Assembly: GCA_001766655.1 (NCBI GenBank)
Contig: MJCC01000017.1
Location: 89,595-153,594, forward strand
Length of the DNA stretch: 64,000 bases
DNA from: Phytomonas francai
Taxonomy: Eukaryota; Euglenozoa; Kinetoplastea; Trypanosomatida; Trypanosomatidae
Reading direction: 5' to 3'
The translations under genes and the position numbers were made by a program. Numbering within the stretch: position 1 is the first letter of the stretch; every line of letters begins with the position of its first letter. Below are positions 51,894 through 62,200 of the stretch, in pieces. The notes under the pieces were generated by a model, which had not been told where the DNA came from, made no database searches, and saw nothing but the letters and a program-made list of their open reading frames with translations.

Positions 51894-52868
51894 TGAGATC
51901 TATAGCAAGTCGAAACAGTGGTGTTGTGTATTAATAATATTAGTTTGTATCTATTGATTCTATATACGCAGCCTGTTTTCCTTTTTTTTTTAAATGCTTG
52001 TATCGTTCGCTTATCAAATGATGATGATTCAGTCGGATGTGGTTACTGTTTGCCCGAAGACGATAGCAAAGGCAAAACTTCTGGCTGAATCACGTGTGAT
52101 ACAATCAAAGGAATGAACGCTAAAAGAGTAAAATAAAAATAATCTATATTATAAAAAGGGGATAAGCCTCAGTTATTTATCTATGTGTGTGTGTGTGTGT
52201 GTTTAGAGTGTGAGTTGGAAGTTATTCTTCAGAGGTGTACGCATATATTTTGTGCGTATCGCTTCAGACGGGAAACAAAAAATATTATCGTACACTAATA
52301 TAGAAAGGTGTCGGAGGTGTAGATAAAAACATGACGTACAGGATTCTGAAAGACAACTAGAGGGAAGACCACAATGTGGTGATGCGCAACGGCCATTCGA
52401 ACTTGGAACAATTTTCATATAGATAGATAGATAGATAGGTAGATAAGCACACCAGAAATTCTTTTTTTTTTCATCTTTCCTTTCCTTTCCTTTCCTTCCT
52501 CCAGCATTGGTTTATTTAATTACGTTATTTGTTACCTTGCGTTTCAAAAAGTGTGAAGCTATGGGGTCATACAAACTAGTAAAGAAAGCCAATGCGTGTA
52601 CGTCTACATTTATTTTTACCTGTTATTTTAAATAAATAAAGTAAAAGAACGCAAGGGGTGACGCACTTTTCGAATTGTATTGTGTAAAACAGACCGACAG
52701 ATTCTAAAGACACTTTTGACAATCGAACATTCATTCCTTTTTCGATTCTCACCCCGTCTTTTCCCTATTTTCACTAAAAGATAAAAATTGAACCATATTT
52801 TCTCCTTTAATATAAAAAAATAAGTAAATAGATAAAAATATATATCTGTGTGTATCCCGTCGCTCTCT
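51894..52868. other. spacer with several microsatellites
   Basis: Holds (TG)n about 52184-52202, (TAGA)n about 52420-52445 and a TTTCC tract about 52477-52500. No gene seen. Confidence 0.7.
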
Positions 52869-53408
52869 TTAGGCGCTAAGCTGCCCACAGGCGGCGACCT
52901 TGACCGGCTTCTTCGTCGCGCCGCTCTCGGAGCCGACGCGCTCGACGGCCTTGATCACGTCGTAGCCTTCGATCACCTGTCCGAAGACGACGTGCTTCCC
53001 GTCCAGCCAGCTCGTGTTCTCGGTGCAGAGGAAGAACTGGGAGCCGTTCGTGTTCGGCCCCGCGTTCGCCATCGAGAGGGTGCCCGGCCCGAAGTGCTTC
53101 CCCGCCTTCCCCGCGAAGCCCTCGTCGGGGAAGGTGCGGCCGTAGATCGACCGGCCGCCCGTCCCGTTTCCGGCCGTGATATCCCCACCCTGGCACATGA
53201 AGCCCGGGATCACGCGGTGGAAGGGCGAGCCCGCGTAGGTCAGGTTCTTCTCCCCTGTGCAGAGCGCGCGGAAGTTCTCCGCGGTCTTCGGCGCGGCGTC
53301 GGCGAAGAGCTCGATCACGATGCGCCCGGCCGCCTCGCCGCCGATTTCGATATCAAGCCACACCTTCGGGTTGCTCGGGACGATCGGGTGGTAGGGTTTG
53401 TAGGACAT
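52869..53408 (-). CDS. cyclophilin A-type peptidyl-prolyl isomerase
   Basis: 179 residues from [10 protein letters not shown], the start shared with trypanosome cyclophilin A; the frame runs further upstream to 53474, but those codons ([12 protein letters not shown]) are A-rich leader. The active-site arginine is in [14 protein letters not shown], with [20 protein letters not shown] and [12 protein letters not shown] completing the catalytic and cyclosporin-binding face. No signal peptide: a cytosolic foldase. A seven-residue loop insert (AGKAGKH) lies after FPDEGF. GC-rich codons. The stop is TAA. Confidence 0.97.
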   Translation of the reverse strand: MSYKPYHPIVPSNPKVWLDIEIGGEAAGRIVIELFADAAPKTAENFRALCTGEKNLTYAGSPFHRVIPGFMCQGGDITAGNGTGGRSIYGRTFPDEGFAGKAGKHFGPGTLSMANAGPNTNGSQFFLCTENTSWLDGKHVVFGQVIEGYDVIKAVERVGSESGATKKPVKVAACGQLSA

Positions 53409-53804
53409 GATTGGATTGGCTCTTTTTTTTTTTTCTTGGTCTTTGAAGATATTAAAAAAAACGCTGAATAACAAAAAAGTGTATGAAAGCTTATCTTCAC
53501 CGCCGAGAAAGGCAATTAATCAAAAAAAAAAGGTGAGAGAGAAAGAGTGAGAGAGCGTCTGACAAGGAGGGAGGAAACCCTCGCATCGATCGGATTAATC
53601 GATTCATATACGCACCGATACATTTTTTCCCGTATTTATGGGCTCCCTCCTTTCCTTTTGAAGGGAACAGTCTTCCTAAATCACAACACAATCTTCGCTA
53701 TCCTTACTTTTTTCTTTTTTTTTTTTCATTTTCCCCACAAGTTTTCCATACCGGGAGGCACCTGTTTTAGTGTCCTCCGCTCACCCCACTCCACCCCTTT
53801 TGGG
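53409..53804. other. spacer
   Basis: Poly-T/A stretches around 53424, 53526 and 53710 on the plus strand. No gene. Confidence 0.6.
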
Positions 53805-54545
53805 CTACGTCACCTGGGCCTGCGGGCTGTTGTCCGGTGTATCCTCGGAGCCCTTAATCTGCTTGATCTCGATCTTCACGGGCGAATCCAGCTCCACGAT
53901 CGCGAGTTTATAATCCGGGAGCGACTTGATCTGCCCGACCTCGTTTTTAAACCGCCGGCCGCGTTTGTTCTGGACGTGGACGCGGACGATCGGGTCGATG
54001 CCGTAGAGGTTCTTGAGGTAGTTCGCGAGCTCGCGCCTGGACATGTCCGGCGGGATGTGGAAGGCGGGCCGCGTGGTCTCGTGGTCGAGGACGCTGTCGA
54101 GCACCAGCCGCACCTCCACGTCCGGGAAGTACCGCTCGAGAAAGTGCGGGATGAACTCCCGCGAGCGCCGCAGCCCCGTCGGCGGCGGCGCCCCCTCCGG
54201 CCAATTCCAGTTCGCCGCCTTTTCGTTCACGACGCCGATCTTCCCGGCGATCGGGTTCCAGAGCCGCGTGCGGCCGTGGTAGTCGTTGACGGCGGGCTCC
54301 GGCGCGGGCCGGGCGTCGGGCCGCGCGCGCGCGTACGCCGCGTAGTCCCAGCCCGCGTGCAGGCGGCCCATCCGCCGCCGCCAGAGATTCACGCCCTGAT
54401 TCGCGAGCGGGCGATAAAAGCGCCCTCGGCGCCCGTGCGAGGGCCCGGCGGCGGCCAAAAGCGCCGAAAGGGGGCCCCCCGCCATCCCGCGGGGGAGTTC
54501 GCCGGCGTGGAGGCGCCGCATCGGGGGTATCCGCGCGTGTTGCAC
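53805..54545 (-). CDS. mitochondrial ribosomal protein L23 (uL23m)
   Basis: 246 residues. The C-terminal half carries the L23 fold: VEVRLVLDSV, then FHIPPDMSRRELANYLKNLY and GIDPIVRVHVQNKRGRRFKN, ending in YKLAIVELDSPVKIEI. The P-x-x-x-x-R-x-E-L-x-x-Y-L pattern before Y-G is the family hallmark. The N-terminal region is rich in R, A and G and fits a mitochondrial import signal. bL23/uL23 sits at the peptide exit tunnel of the large subunit. A second start at codon 9 is possible. The stop is TAG. Confidence 0.85.
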   Translation of the reverse strand: MQHARIPPMRRLHAGELPRGMAGGPLSALLAAAGPSHGRRGRFYRPLANQGVNLWRRRMGRLHAGWDYAAYARARPDARPAPEPAVNDYHGRTRLWNPIAGKIGVVNEKAANWNWPEGAPPPTGLRRSREFIPHFLERYFPDVEVRLVLDSVLDHETTRPAFHIPPDMSRRELANYLKNLYGIDPIVRVHVQNKRGRRFKNEVGQIKSLPDYKLAIVELDSPVKIEIKQIKGSEDTPDNSPQAQVT

Positions 54546-54800
54546 CGCTAACTGCTATCGTACGCCAACCAGGAGAGAAGGGAAAAAGAGAAGATGGAAC
54601 TTCGCGAGAAGGGGCCTCCCCCCCCCCCACACACACAAAGAGGCGTGGGTGCTTTTGGGAGGTTTCAGAAATACATCCATCGAAATCGCATCAAGCGGGG
54701 GGAATGGGTAGTTGGGTTATAAAAGTAAATGACAGCAAAAGGAAAAGAAGAAAACAACCAAAATGGTATACACACAACTACCGCGAGGGTGGCGGCAACG

Positions 54801-57800
54801 CTATTTATCGGTGAGAATCATCTGAGACAGCATCTCAAGCGTAGCCTTCTGCTTCGCTCGGCTATTCTTTTGCGCCTCCTCCAGCTCAGTCCTACAGCGC
54901 TCCAGCTCCAGCTCCTTCCTCCTCAAGGCAGCGTCCTTTTCCTCGTTCTGCTGAGCCAACGCGGAGCTCGCGTGGTGGAGACGAAGCAGCTGATCGCGTG
55001 CGATTCGAATCGCCTCCATCAGGCGGGATTTTTCCTTCTGGTGCTGCTGCTCAAGGCGCTGGAGTTGAATACACGCGGCGGCGCCCTTTTCGAGCTCGGA
55101 AAGTCGCGCCTTCAGGTCGTGTGTTTCTCCCTCGTGCTGCCTTTTCTCATCACGGAGTGCATGACAGGCGGCCTCCAGCTCCTTTGCGCGAGCTGCTGCC
55201 TCCTCGCGGAATTTCACGTGCGATTCGAGTTGCTTTTCCTGTGCGTCCTGCAGGGACTCTGCGAGCCCCTCGAGCTCCGCAATCCGGCGTCGTTTCTCCC
55301 CGATCTTTGCCTGCGCCTCCTCCTCGAGCGTCTCCAGTGCGGCGGTCTTGTTCTCGATATCCGCCTGGAGGTTGTGCAGGGTGCGCAGGAGGTTTTCCTT
55401 CTCAAGGCGGTGCCCGTCGTCCGCGGTTTGCAGGCGCCGCTCGAGGTCGGCGGTGGACTCGAGCAGCCGCGCGTTCTCCTTCGCGGTGGCGAGCTCCGTC
55501 TGGACGGTGACCTCGTGGGCCGCGCGAAGCCGCTCGAGCTCCCCGCGTAGACGCTCGCTCACCTCCTTCCAATCCCGCGTGGTCGCCGCCTGCGCGGACG
55601 GAAGCTGCACAACCTCCACGAGGATCTCCTCCGCACCACCGACCTCCCCGTCCGCGCGCGAATTCGTCGCCGTGGTCAAAATCGGATCCACCGCGGCATC
55701 TCGCATGGCTTTACTCACTTTCATCGCCGGCGTCGCCTTTCGCATTTTCTCCTCCCGCCCCCTCGCGTGGTCGAGCTCACGCGCTAGGCGTTGGAGCTCG
55801 GCCTCGGCGTGTTGAAGGGCCTCGGTGGACTGCTCTTGAATGGCCCGGCAGTGGGTTTGGCAGTGTTGTTGGTATTTTTCCCAATCCTGCCACAGCTGAT
55901 TGCGCTCCGACAGCAGGATGTGAAGCGCCCCGAGAAAGAACTGATTGAGGTCCATACCACGCTCGACGCTTTCGGTGGAGGAGACCTCCGAGGTCTTGTT
56001 TTCACGATCCCCACACCATGTCAGGGCCTTCAGCTCCAAATCATGCCTCGCACGTAGCTCCTCCGCTTGCAAATCGAAGAAAGACCGCATTTTCACCTGA
56101 TCTTGATGCGCTTTGGCGAGCGCCTCGTTCGAAGCGCGTAGCTTCCGATCGAGGTGCGCAAGTTCCTCCCGCTTCGCCGCCAGCTCCCGCCGGCGTTCGT
56201 CCATTTCGCTCAGGAAGCGACCTTTTGCTTCCGCCTCGGTCTCGCAACGTGCGCGTTCGCGCTCCAGAGCTTCCGCCTCGATTTTCTTCACGAACGCCGC
56301 TTCGCGCTCACGCCGCGTGGACTCCATTTGCTCCCGCAGGCGTCGTTTTTGCTCCTCGAGGGCGGCCTCGTGCTTTTTGTGTAGGATGGAAACCTCATGC
56401 GAGCGGCGGTTGAGCTCGTCCTTGAGCGCGGCCACCTGCGAGTTGAGCAGGCGGACTCGCGCGGTGGAGCCCGCGTCGATCTCCTCCGCGCGCCGCCGCG
56501 CGAGATCGAGTTGACGACGTAAATCGTCCTCCATCGCGGCGCGCAGGCGGAGCTTTTCCTCCCCGCCCGCCGCGCGCAAAAGGGCGAGCTCCTTTTCCTC
56601 CCGGCATTGCCGTAGGGCCTCCTCGAGCTCGCGGAGACGCTCCGTGGGCGGCGTGGGAGGGCCCGCCGCGATCCCGGCCTCCCCCGCGCGCGACGATTCG
56701 GAGGAGGTGGAGGAGGAGGAGGAGGCCGACGTCGTCAGCGGGCTTCGCACGATTCCCCCCCCCTCCTCCTCCTCCTCTTTTTCTTCTTTTTTTTTTGCCG
56801 CGTTCGTTTCGCTCGTCGGCGGGCCGCGGCGTGGCGGGGGGCGTTGGGCGCCCGTCGATTTCACGAGCCCGCGGAGCCCCCCCGGCCACCGCGAGGGCGG
56901 CCCCAAACGGAGGGAGGGCCCCTCGCCGATGGCGGTTTTTTCCCCGATCGCGGGCGGCCCTCCCCCGCCCGCGCGGGCCTCCACGGCGAGCCCGACGCCG
57001 TCGAGGACGCGGAGCCGCGGGAAGCTGCGGGGGACGGCCTCGTAGGCGGGGTCGAAGGGCCCCCGCCAGAAGGGGTTCTCCGCGAGGACGAAAACGCTCG
57101 CGGCGATCCGCTCGACGCCGATGCGCTCGGCGAGCGGCGTTTGCGGGAGTCCGGGCGCCGCCGCGGCCCCCGCGCGGCCGCCCGCCGCCGCCGGGATCAG
57201 CAGGCGGAGCTCGCGGAGGTGCCCGCGGTGCGCGTGGAGGCCGTCGACGACCTGCGCGATCGCGCCGAGGCGATTCCCGCCGACGTCGACGTACGCGAGC
57301 GGCGCGCGCGCCGGAATCGAGCGAAGCCCCGCGACGTCCTCCAGCCGATTGAACCCCAACGCGATCCACTCGAGCGATCGGAGCGAGGCGAAGACGCCCT
57401 CGGGGAGGACGCGCAGGAAGTTGCTGGACAGGTTTAGCCGCTTTAGAGAGACCAGCCCGGGGAAGCCGTCCCGCGCGTCGAGCTCGTGAATCTCGTTCGC
57501 GGAGAGATCGAGCTCCACGAGACGACGGAGCCCGCCAAGACCCTCGACCCGCTGGATCGCGTTCATATGCACGTTGAGCGAGCGCAACCCCCACATCGTC
57601 TCCAATCCTTGAATCTGCAGGAGCGAGGTGAGGCCGCGGCAGCAAAGAAAAAGCGAGCGCGACGGGGAGGTACTCCCCTCCCGCCCTTCGTCGTCGTCGG
57701 CGGTGGGGTTTTCGTTGGAGGCCGACAGCCCCGCGCTGGATTGGCGCCAGCGCGGTAAAATCGAAAGCGCGGTCGCTGGTGGCGGCCTCGCCGTCGTCGA

Positions 57801-57860
57801 TGGAGCGACTTGCCGGGGGTTTGGCATCATCTTTCTGCCAGATGAAGTACCGCTATTCAT
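54801..57860 (-). CDS. leucine-rich-repeat and coiled-coil protein (LRRCC1-like)
   Basis: 1,019 residues. Residues about 75-270 hold SDS22-type leucine-rich repeats (LRSLNVHMNAIQRVEGLGGL, LVELDLSANEIHEL, LKRLNLSSNFLRVLPEG, LEWIALGFNRLEDVAGL), ending in a cap with ENPFW and FPRLRVLDG. A low-complexity linker with an EEEEEGGG stretch follows. From about 400 to the end the chain is almost continuous coiled coil. LRR cap plus long coiled coil is the layout of LRRCC1, a centriole protein; basal-body or flagellar placement is inferred. A start at codon 11 or 12 (MMPNPRQ) is equally plausible. The stop is TAG. Confidence 0.8.
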   Translation of the reverse strand: MNSGTSSGRKMMPNPRQVAPSTTARPPPATALSILPRWRQSSAGLSASNENPTADDDEGREGSTSPSRSLFLCCRGLTSLLQIQGLETMWGLRSLNVHMNAIQRVEGLGGLRRLVELDLSANEIHELDARDGFPGLVSLKRLNLSSNFLRVLPEGVFASLRSLEWIALGFNRLEDVAGLRSIPARAPLAYVDVGGNRLGAIAQVVDGLHAHRGHLRELRLLIPAAAGGRAGAAAAPGLPQTPLAERIGVERIAASVFVLAENPFWRGPFDPAYEAVPRSFPRLRVLDGVGLAVEARAGGGGPPAIGEKTAIGEGPSLRLGPPSRWPGGLRGLVKSTGAQRPPPRRGPPTSETNAAKKKEEKEEEEEGGGIVRSPLTTSASSSSSTSSESSRAGEAGIAAGPPTPPTERLRELEEALRQCREEKELALLRAAGGEEKLRLRAAMEDDLRRQLDLARRRAEEIDAGSTARVRLLNSQVAALKDELNRRSHEVSILHKKHEAALEEQKRRLREQMESTRREREAAFVKKIEAEALERERARCETEAEAKGRFLSEMDERRRELAAKREELAHLDRKLRASNEALAKAHQDQVKMRSFFDLQAEELRARHDLELKALTWCGDRENKTSEVSSTESVERGMDLNQFFLGALHILLSERNQLWQDWEKYQQHCQTHCRAIQEQSTEALQHAEAELQRLARELDHARGREEKMRKATPAMKVSKAMRDAAVDPILTTATNSRADGEVGGAEEILVEVVQLPSAQAATTRDWKEVSERLRGELERLRAAHEVTVQTELATAKENARLLESTADLERRLQTADDGHRLEKENLLRTLHNLQADIENKTAALETLEEEAQAKIGEKRRRIAELEGLAESLQDAQEKQLESHVKFREEAAARAKELEAACHALRDEKRQHEGETHDLKARLSELEKGAAACIQLQRLEQQHQKEKSRLMEAIRIARDQLLRLHHASSALAQQNEEKDAALRRKELELERCRTELEEAQKNSRAKQKATLEMLSQMILTDK

Positions 57861-58451
57861 TTCTATGAACCAAGGGGTTTAGTTCTCTCTCTCTCTCTCA
57901 CTCACTCTCTTTCTCTCTTCGTTTTTTTTTTGTCTATTGAATGTCATACAAATCTATACTATCCCTGCCGCCTCCTCACACCCCCCCCCCTTCCCTCGCT
58001 CGACGTGTGCTATGGCAAGTTAGGGTTGCCGATTCCGCGGCTTCGTAGATATCTATGTCTACCGTATCTATGCGAAATTTGTGAAGGGAAAAGTTCTAGA
58101 GCCTTTCCGGTGTTTTTCTTTTGGGGCAAAAATAATGTGTAGTGATTCCGCCAATTAGTTGACAGAAAGGCTATTCAAAAAGCAAATCACGTACTGGGGG
58201 ACAAGGGATCAATGAATACAAAGCAAGTACATATTCTATAGATGGGGAAGTGTATCACTCTTCTCTTATTTACCAGAGTATCAACAATAGTAATCGGAAT
58301 AATAATAATAATAATAATAGTAAATTTTCAACCAGACAAATATCCCAGACACTTTTTTTCGACTACGAAAAATGAAATCGGACTCTTTTTTTCTCTCTTT
58401 TCTTGGCCCTTGAGCAAAAAAATCGTGGTTCATCCTTTCCTTTCACTTGCG
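57861..58451. other. spacer with (CT)n
   Basis: (CT)n at about 57893-57915 just upstream of the LRR gene start, poly-C at about 57977-57988, and ATAATA repeats near 58295-58318. No gene. Confidence 0.6.
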
Positions 58452-59228
58452 TTATCCAATCATACTCCGCTTTCGCCCTCTCGATCGCACCACCTCCAGT
58501 CGATCGAGCGTCATCTTTCCCTTCTTCGGCTCCACGACGTTCATATAGCCCTCCAAAATAACCGTCGCGGCGATGCTTTGCAGGTACGGATGCGCCGAGG
58601 CGACGGCGCGCTCCAGGACGTACAAATCCACCGCGCGCTCCTCGGCGCTGTTTTTATCCGCGACGAGGCCGAAGTCGATCACGACGAGGCTCTTCCGGGC
58701 GCCGGGCGGGGACCCCCCGCGCGCGTCGTCCTCGACGATGAAATTGCACGTCGTGAGGTCGCCGTGGGTGATGTCCGCGTTGTGGAGCTGCCCCACCACC
58801 TCCCCGACGCCGCGGAGGAGCTGCAGGGCGTAGGACGGCGTCTCCTTCCCCCCTCCCCCTTCTTTTGTTTCTCCTTCGTCTTTTTCTTCTTTCTTTTCTT
58901 TCTTCTTCGCCTCCACCGCGTCAAGGACGGCCTTCAGGGTGCGGCCCTGGATGTACTCCATGACGATCCGGCAGTCCCGCCGGTGGACGGCGTAGACGGT
59001 CGGGCAGCGCACGCCGTGTTTTCGGCACCGCGCGAGCGCGCGGGCCTCGCGCAGCGTCCGAAGCTCCCGCAGTTTTCTGTCCAACTTCGGATGGCGAAAA
59101 CCCCTTTTAAAGCGGTGCTTGCAGACGGCGGGGTGGCCGTAGAAATCGGCGCGGTAGATCTTCGCCTCCGCGCACTGCGAGAGCTGCCCCGCGAGGGAGA
59201 AGACCTCCGGCTCGCCGGGGGATGCCAT
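58452..59228 (-). CDS. BUD32: Bud32/PRPK kinase-ATPase of the KEOPS complex
   Basis: 258 residues, the short form of this atypical kinase. The N-lobe lysine is in VCKHRFKRGFRHPKLD (37). The catalytic loop HGDLTTCN (155-162), with threonines where other kinases have lysine, and VVIDFGLVADK (182-192) are diagnostic of Bud32. The C-terminus (RSRGRKRSMIG) has the expected basic tail. KEOPS makes the t6A modification of ANN-decoding tRNAs; Bud32 hydrolyses ATP to support Kae1. A run of about 20 lysine- and glutamate-rich residues (109-128) interrupts the loop after helix D. The stop is TAA. Confidence 0.94.
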   Translation of the reverse strand: MASPGEPEVFSLAGQLSQCAEAKIYRADFYGHPAVCKHRFKRGFRHPKLDRKLRELRTLREARALARCRKHGVRCPTVYAVHRRDCRIVMEYIQGRTLKAVLDAVEAKKKEKKEEKDEGETKEGGGGKETPSYALQLLRGVGEVVGQLHNADITHGDLTTCNFIVEDDARGGSPPGARKSLVVIDFGLVADKNSAEERAVDLYVLERAVASAHPYLQSIAATVILEGYMNVVEPKKGKMTLDRLEVVRSRGRKRSMIG

Positions 59229-62200
59229 GTTTTCCTTTTGTTTTGTCGCCCCACGCGCCTAATCCTTTCCTTCGTTGTACTCGAGGAGGGAGAAAAAGGA
59301 AAAGGTTATCCAGTAAGGAATTTGCAGTCATAATCCTAACCCATCTCTCGACGAGGAAGAGGCGAACAAGCTATTCCAACATAACTGAACCGATATCGCG
59401 AGCTCGATAAATATGACGGGGTACGAATGCACTTTCCGTTACCGCATTCGTTGCACGCACCGTTTTATAAAAAACTGAGACAATTAATAACCCTCAACGA
59501 CATAAACAATCTTGCGAAAGGAGTGAATAGCAGTTTTAAAAAACTACTTTAGATTTCCCCGATCAGGAGAGGTCAAATACACCCGAACAAAACGGAATCA
59601 GGCAAACGTGGACAGCGGATAATACGTACAGGGAAAAGAGAAGGAGGCGGTTTCATATCCTACGGCACAACCTCATTTCATGATAATGTTTTCATGGAAT
59701 AATACGGCCCCCTTGTCGACAAATAGCCACATAAAAGATCAGAGGTAACCCGAGGAGATTCAAGAGAAAAAGTGTGAAAAACTATAAAATCTTTTAAACC
59801 GTTGGTAAAAATAAAAAAGGGAAAATATGTATCTAGAATCTGGTTCTGAGTAAAGACGGTGGCTTCGTTTGCTTTCTCTTTTATTCTACTGAGCCGATAC
59901 GCGAAACTGTGCAATCTCTACGATGGTTCCCTTACTGGAATCGATTCCTGATCTCATAACCTTTTTCAGAGCCTCTCCTATACCATTTCGTTCCATCATG
60001 CATCTCTTCTATACGGATTCGTGCCTCTTCTTCGTTTAGAAGCATACTTTCCATTGGATACGTATCTCAGTATTGCTGCCAACTTTTCTTTCCATCATTT
60101 CTGGTGATTTCTTCAACCCTAACGAGGCTGCAGGTGACCATCACGGCCGGTATATTCAGCACCGAAGAGGAAGAAACCAGCAGAAAAAGAAGTAAAGGGA
60201 AAGGAGCGCAAATAGAGCAAAACGAGAATACATTACTGCACTGGAGAGAATAAGTTCGCTCCAGCAGTGGAGTTTCATTGGAGAGGGGGAAAGAAAAGGA
60301 AGTAGGTGAAGGAAAAGTCAAAAATGGGATCCACCTCACTTCATAGCGAACCTTTTTCGTGTAGGCTTAGCTATGGAATGAGAGGCCTTCGCATCCCCTT
60401 TCACACGATGATGAGTTCATCAAGCAAAGGAAACGACGAAGCAGACAAAGTTTAAACGACTTTATCTTTAATATAGGGTTAGGGTACGTGTACCAGAGTC
60501 CATTTTATGAAAAAGAAAATAAATTCGTTTCATAAAACTTCCTAAGTGGCACTTTTCCTCCTCGATACTTCCCTCCCTCCCCCCTCATCTGTTCCTTTTT
60601 CACTTGATCTTTATTTCCCTTTTTCCATGCTTAAGTGACGTGGGTTCTATTCTTCTTCGCTTTATTCATTCGCATGTATTCCTAGAAGAAATACAATAAA
60701 ACCAAAGACACACCCCTTGTACGCTCCACTTTAATCAAAAGGATCCCGCCCTGCCAGGTAGAAAAAATGTTAAAGATATGTAGGAAGCCTTAAGATATGT
60801 GGGGTAAACCTTGCGACGAAAATTGAGACCTTCAAAGCTAAGTTTATCATTCTTCCTTCCCTATTCCGTTTCCCCCAGATCTCTATCTTATTTGCGGACC
60901 ATTCATCGCTCAATCAGCCGAACTTTGGGGTTGAAAACAAGATAAAATCATCAAGGTGCTTGTGCAGAGTATTTTTTTTAGCTGCCAACATGAATGCACT
61001 CCCTTTTCCGTGTGCGTCTTTGACATAAAAAAGAATTGCCGTGATGCTCTCTGTTATTACTGATTCATTCACATTACTCCAACCCCTTACAACTTCCTTC
61101 CCTCACGCAGCACTCTCATAATAATAATAATAAAAATGGTATGACGAAGACAGTAGATGCGAAGCTCATGCGCAAAAGTAGATGAAAATAAATTTCAATA
61201 TAAAATAACCCCAGCTTGCATTATGCACTGTACCTCACGACAAAGGGGTCCCATTGCATTCTCCTTAGTTCCTCTTTTTTTTTTTGGGTGCGCATGCAAG
61301 CCTAATTCTTTCAGCACCTGACTTGGTGGAGAGATTTGTTGAGCATCCCGATATTGATTGACGGGCTTTGCGTTTAAAAGTAAAATAATTTGTGAATGAG
61401 CGAGATCTATTATATCAGGACCCGTAACCAGAACACCACCATTAGACTTATGAACACGCACACTGTATCAATAAAATAACGAGTGCTATCGCTATTTCAC
61501 GTTACACAGCTGAAAAAGCTTTGGCCATGCATGATACTAGATATTCTACATCTTTGAGTTTTTCCCTTCTATTTTCGGGTACTGTAATCCAATTGAGACA
61601 GGGATGGATTCAAATTCAGGGATAAAAGTAGAGCATATTTTGATGATGTGAAATCTATTTTTATCCAAACTGATAGCTTACCGATCAGCTTATATGAGTT
61701 TATGTTTTTTTTTTTTTTGTTACACAGCACAACCATCCATAAGATAGTCAATATCACAATTCTGTAGTTGCCACCAAATAATAAATACAGTTTTTTACTA
61801 AAAAAAAGACAGGAAAAAAAGGCGAGTTGGAGAGAGGAAGGAAATAAATATTTTTTAGGAAAAAAGTGTAGGGGGATATGATGGCACTAATTCCGAAATA
61901 GCAAGGGCAGTTATTTCCGCATCAGCTTCCTCAACTCCTCTGCGCAGGTAGTTTTACCACACAAATAATATTAATGACATTAACAAACCGAAAATGACTT
62001 CTCTTTCTAAATTGTATTGTGTAATCTATGTTCGTAAGAGAGCTGTTTTACATCATTGAAACTATTTTATATTGTATTATAGCAGAAAGCATCATTTTAG
62101 ATAAGTTTTACCAGATTTGAAAACGCAAAGAATCAACATTTTAACTGGAAAAACAGAGGGAAAAGGGGGTTAAGAGGATTGAAACGACAAAATAAAGAAA

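Noticed and set aside
53547..54551. 334-codon plus-strand frame
   Set aside because: Antisense to the mitochondrial L23 gene.
60474..60486. Single GGGTTAGGGT-like telomere motif
   Set aside because: Only one and a half copies; no tandem array.
61195..61461. 88-codon minus-strand frame with protein-like text
   Set aside because: Starts with GTG preceded closely by a stop, and runs through an A11 tract; no family.
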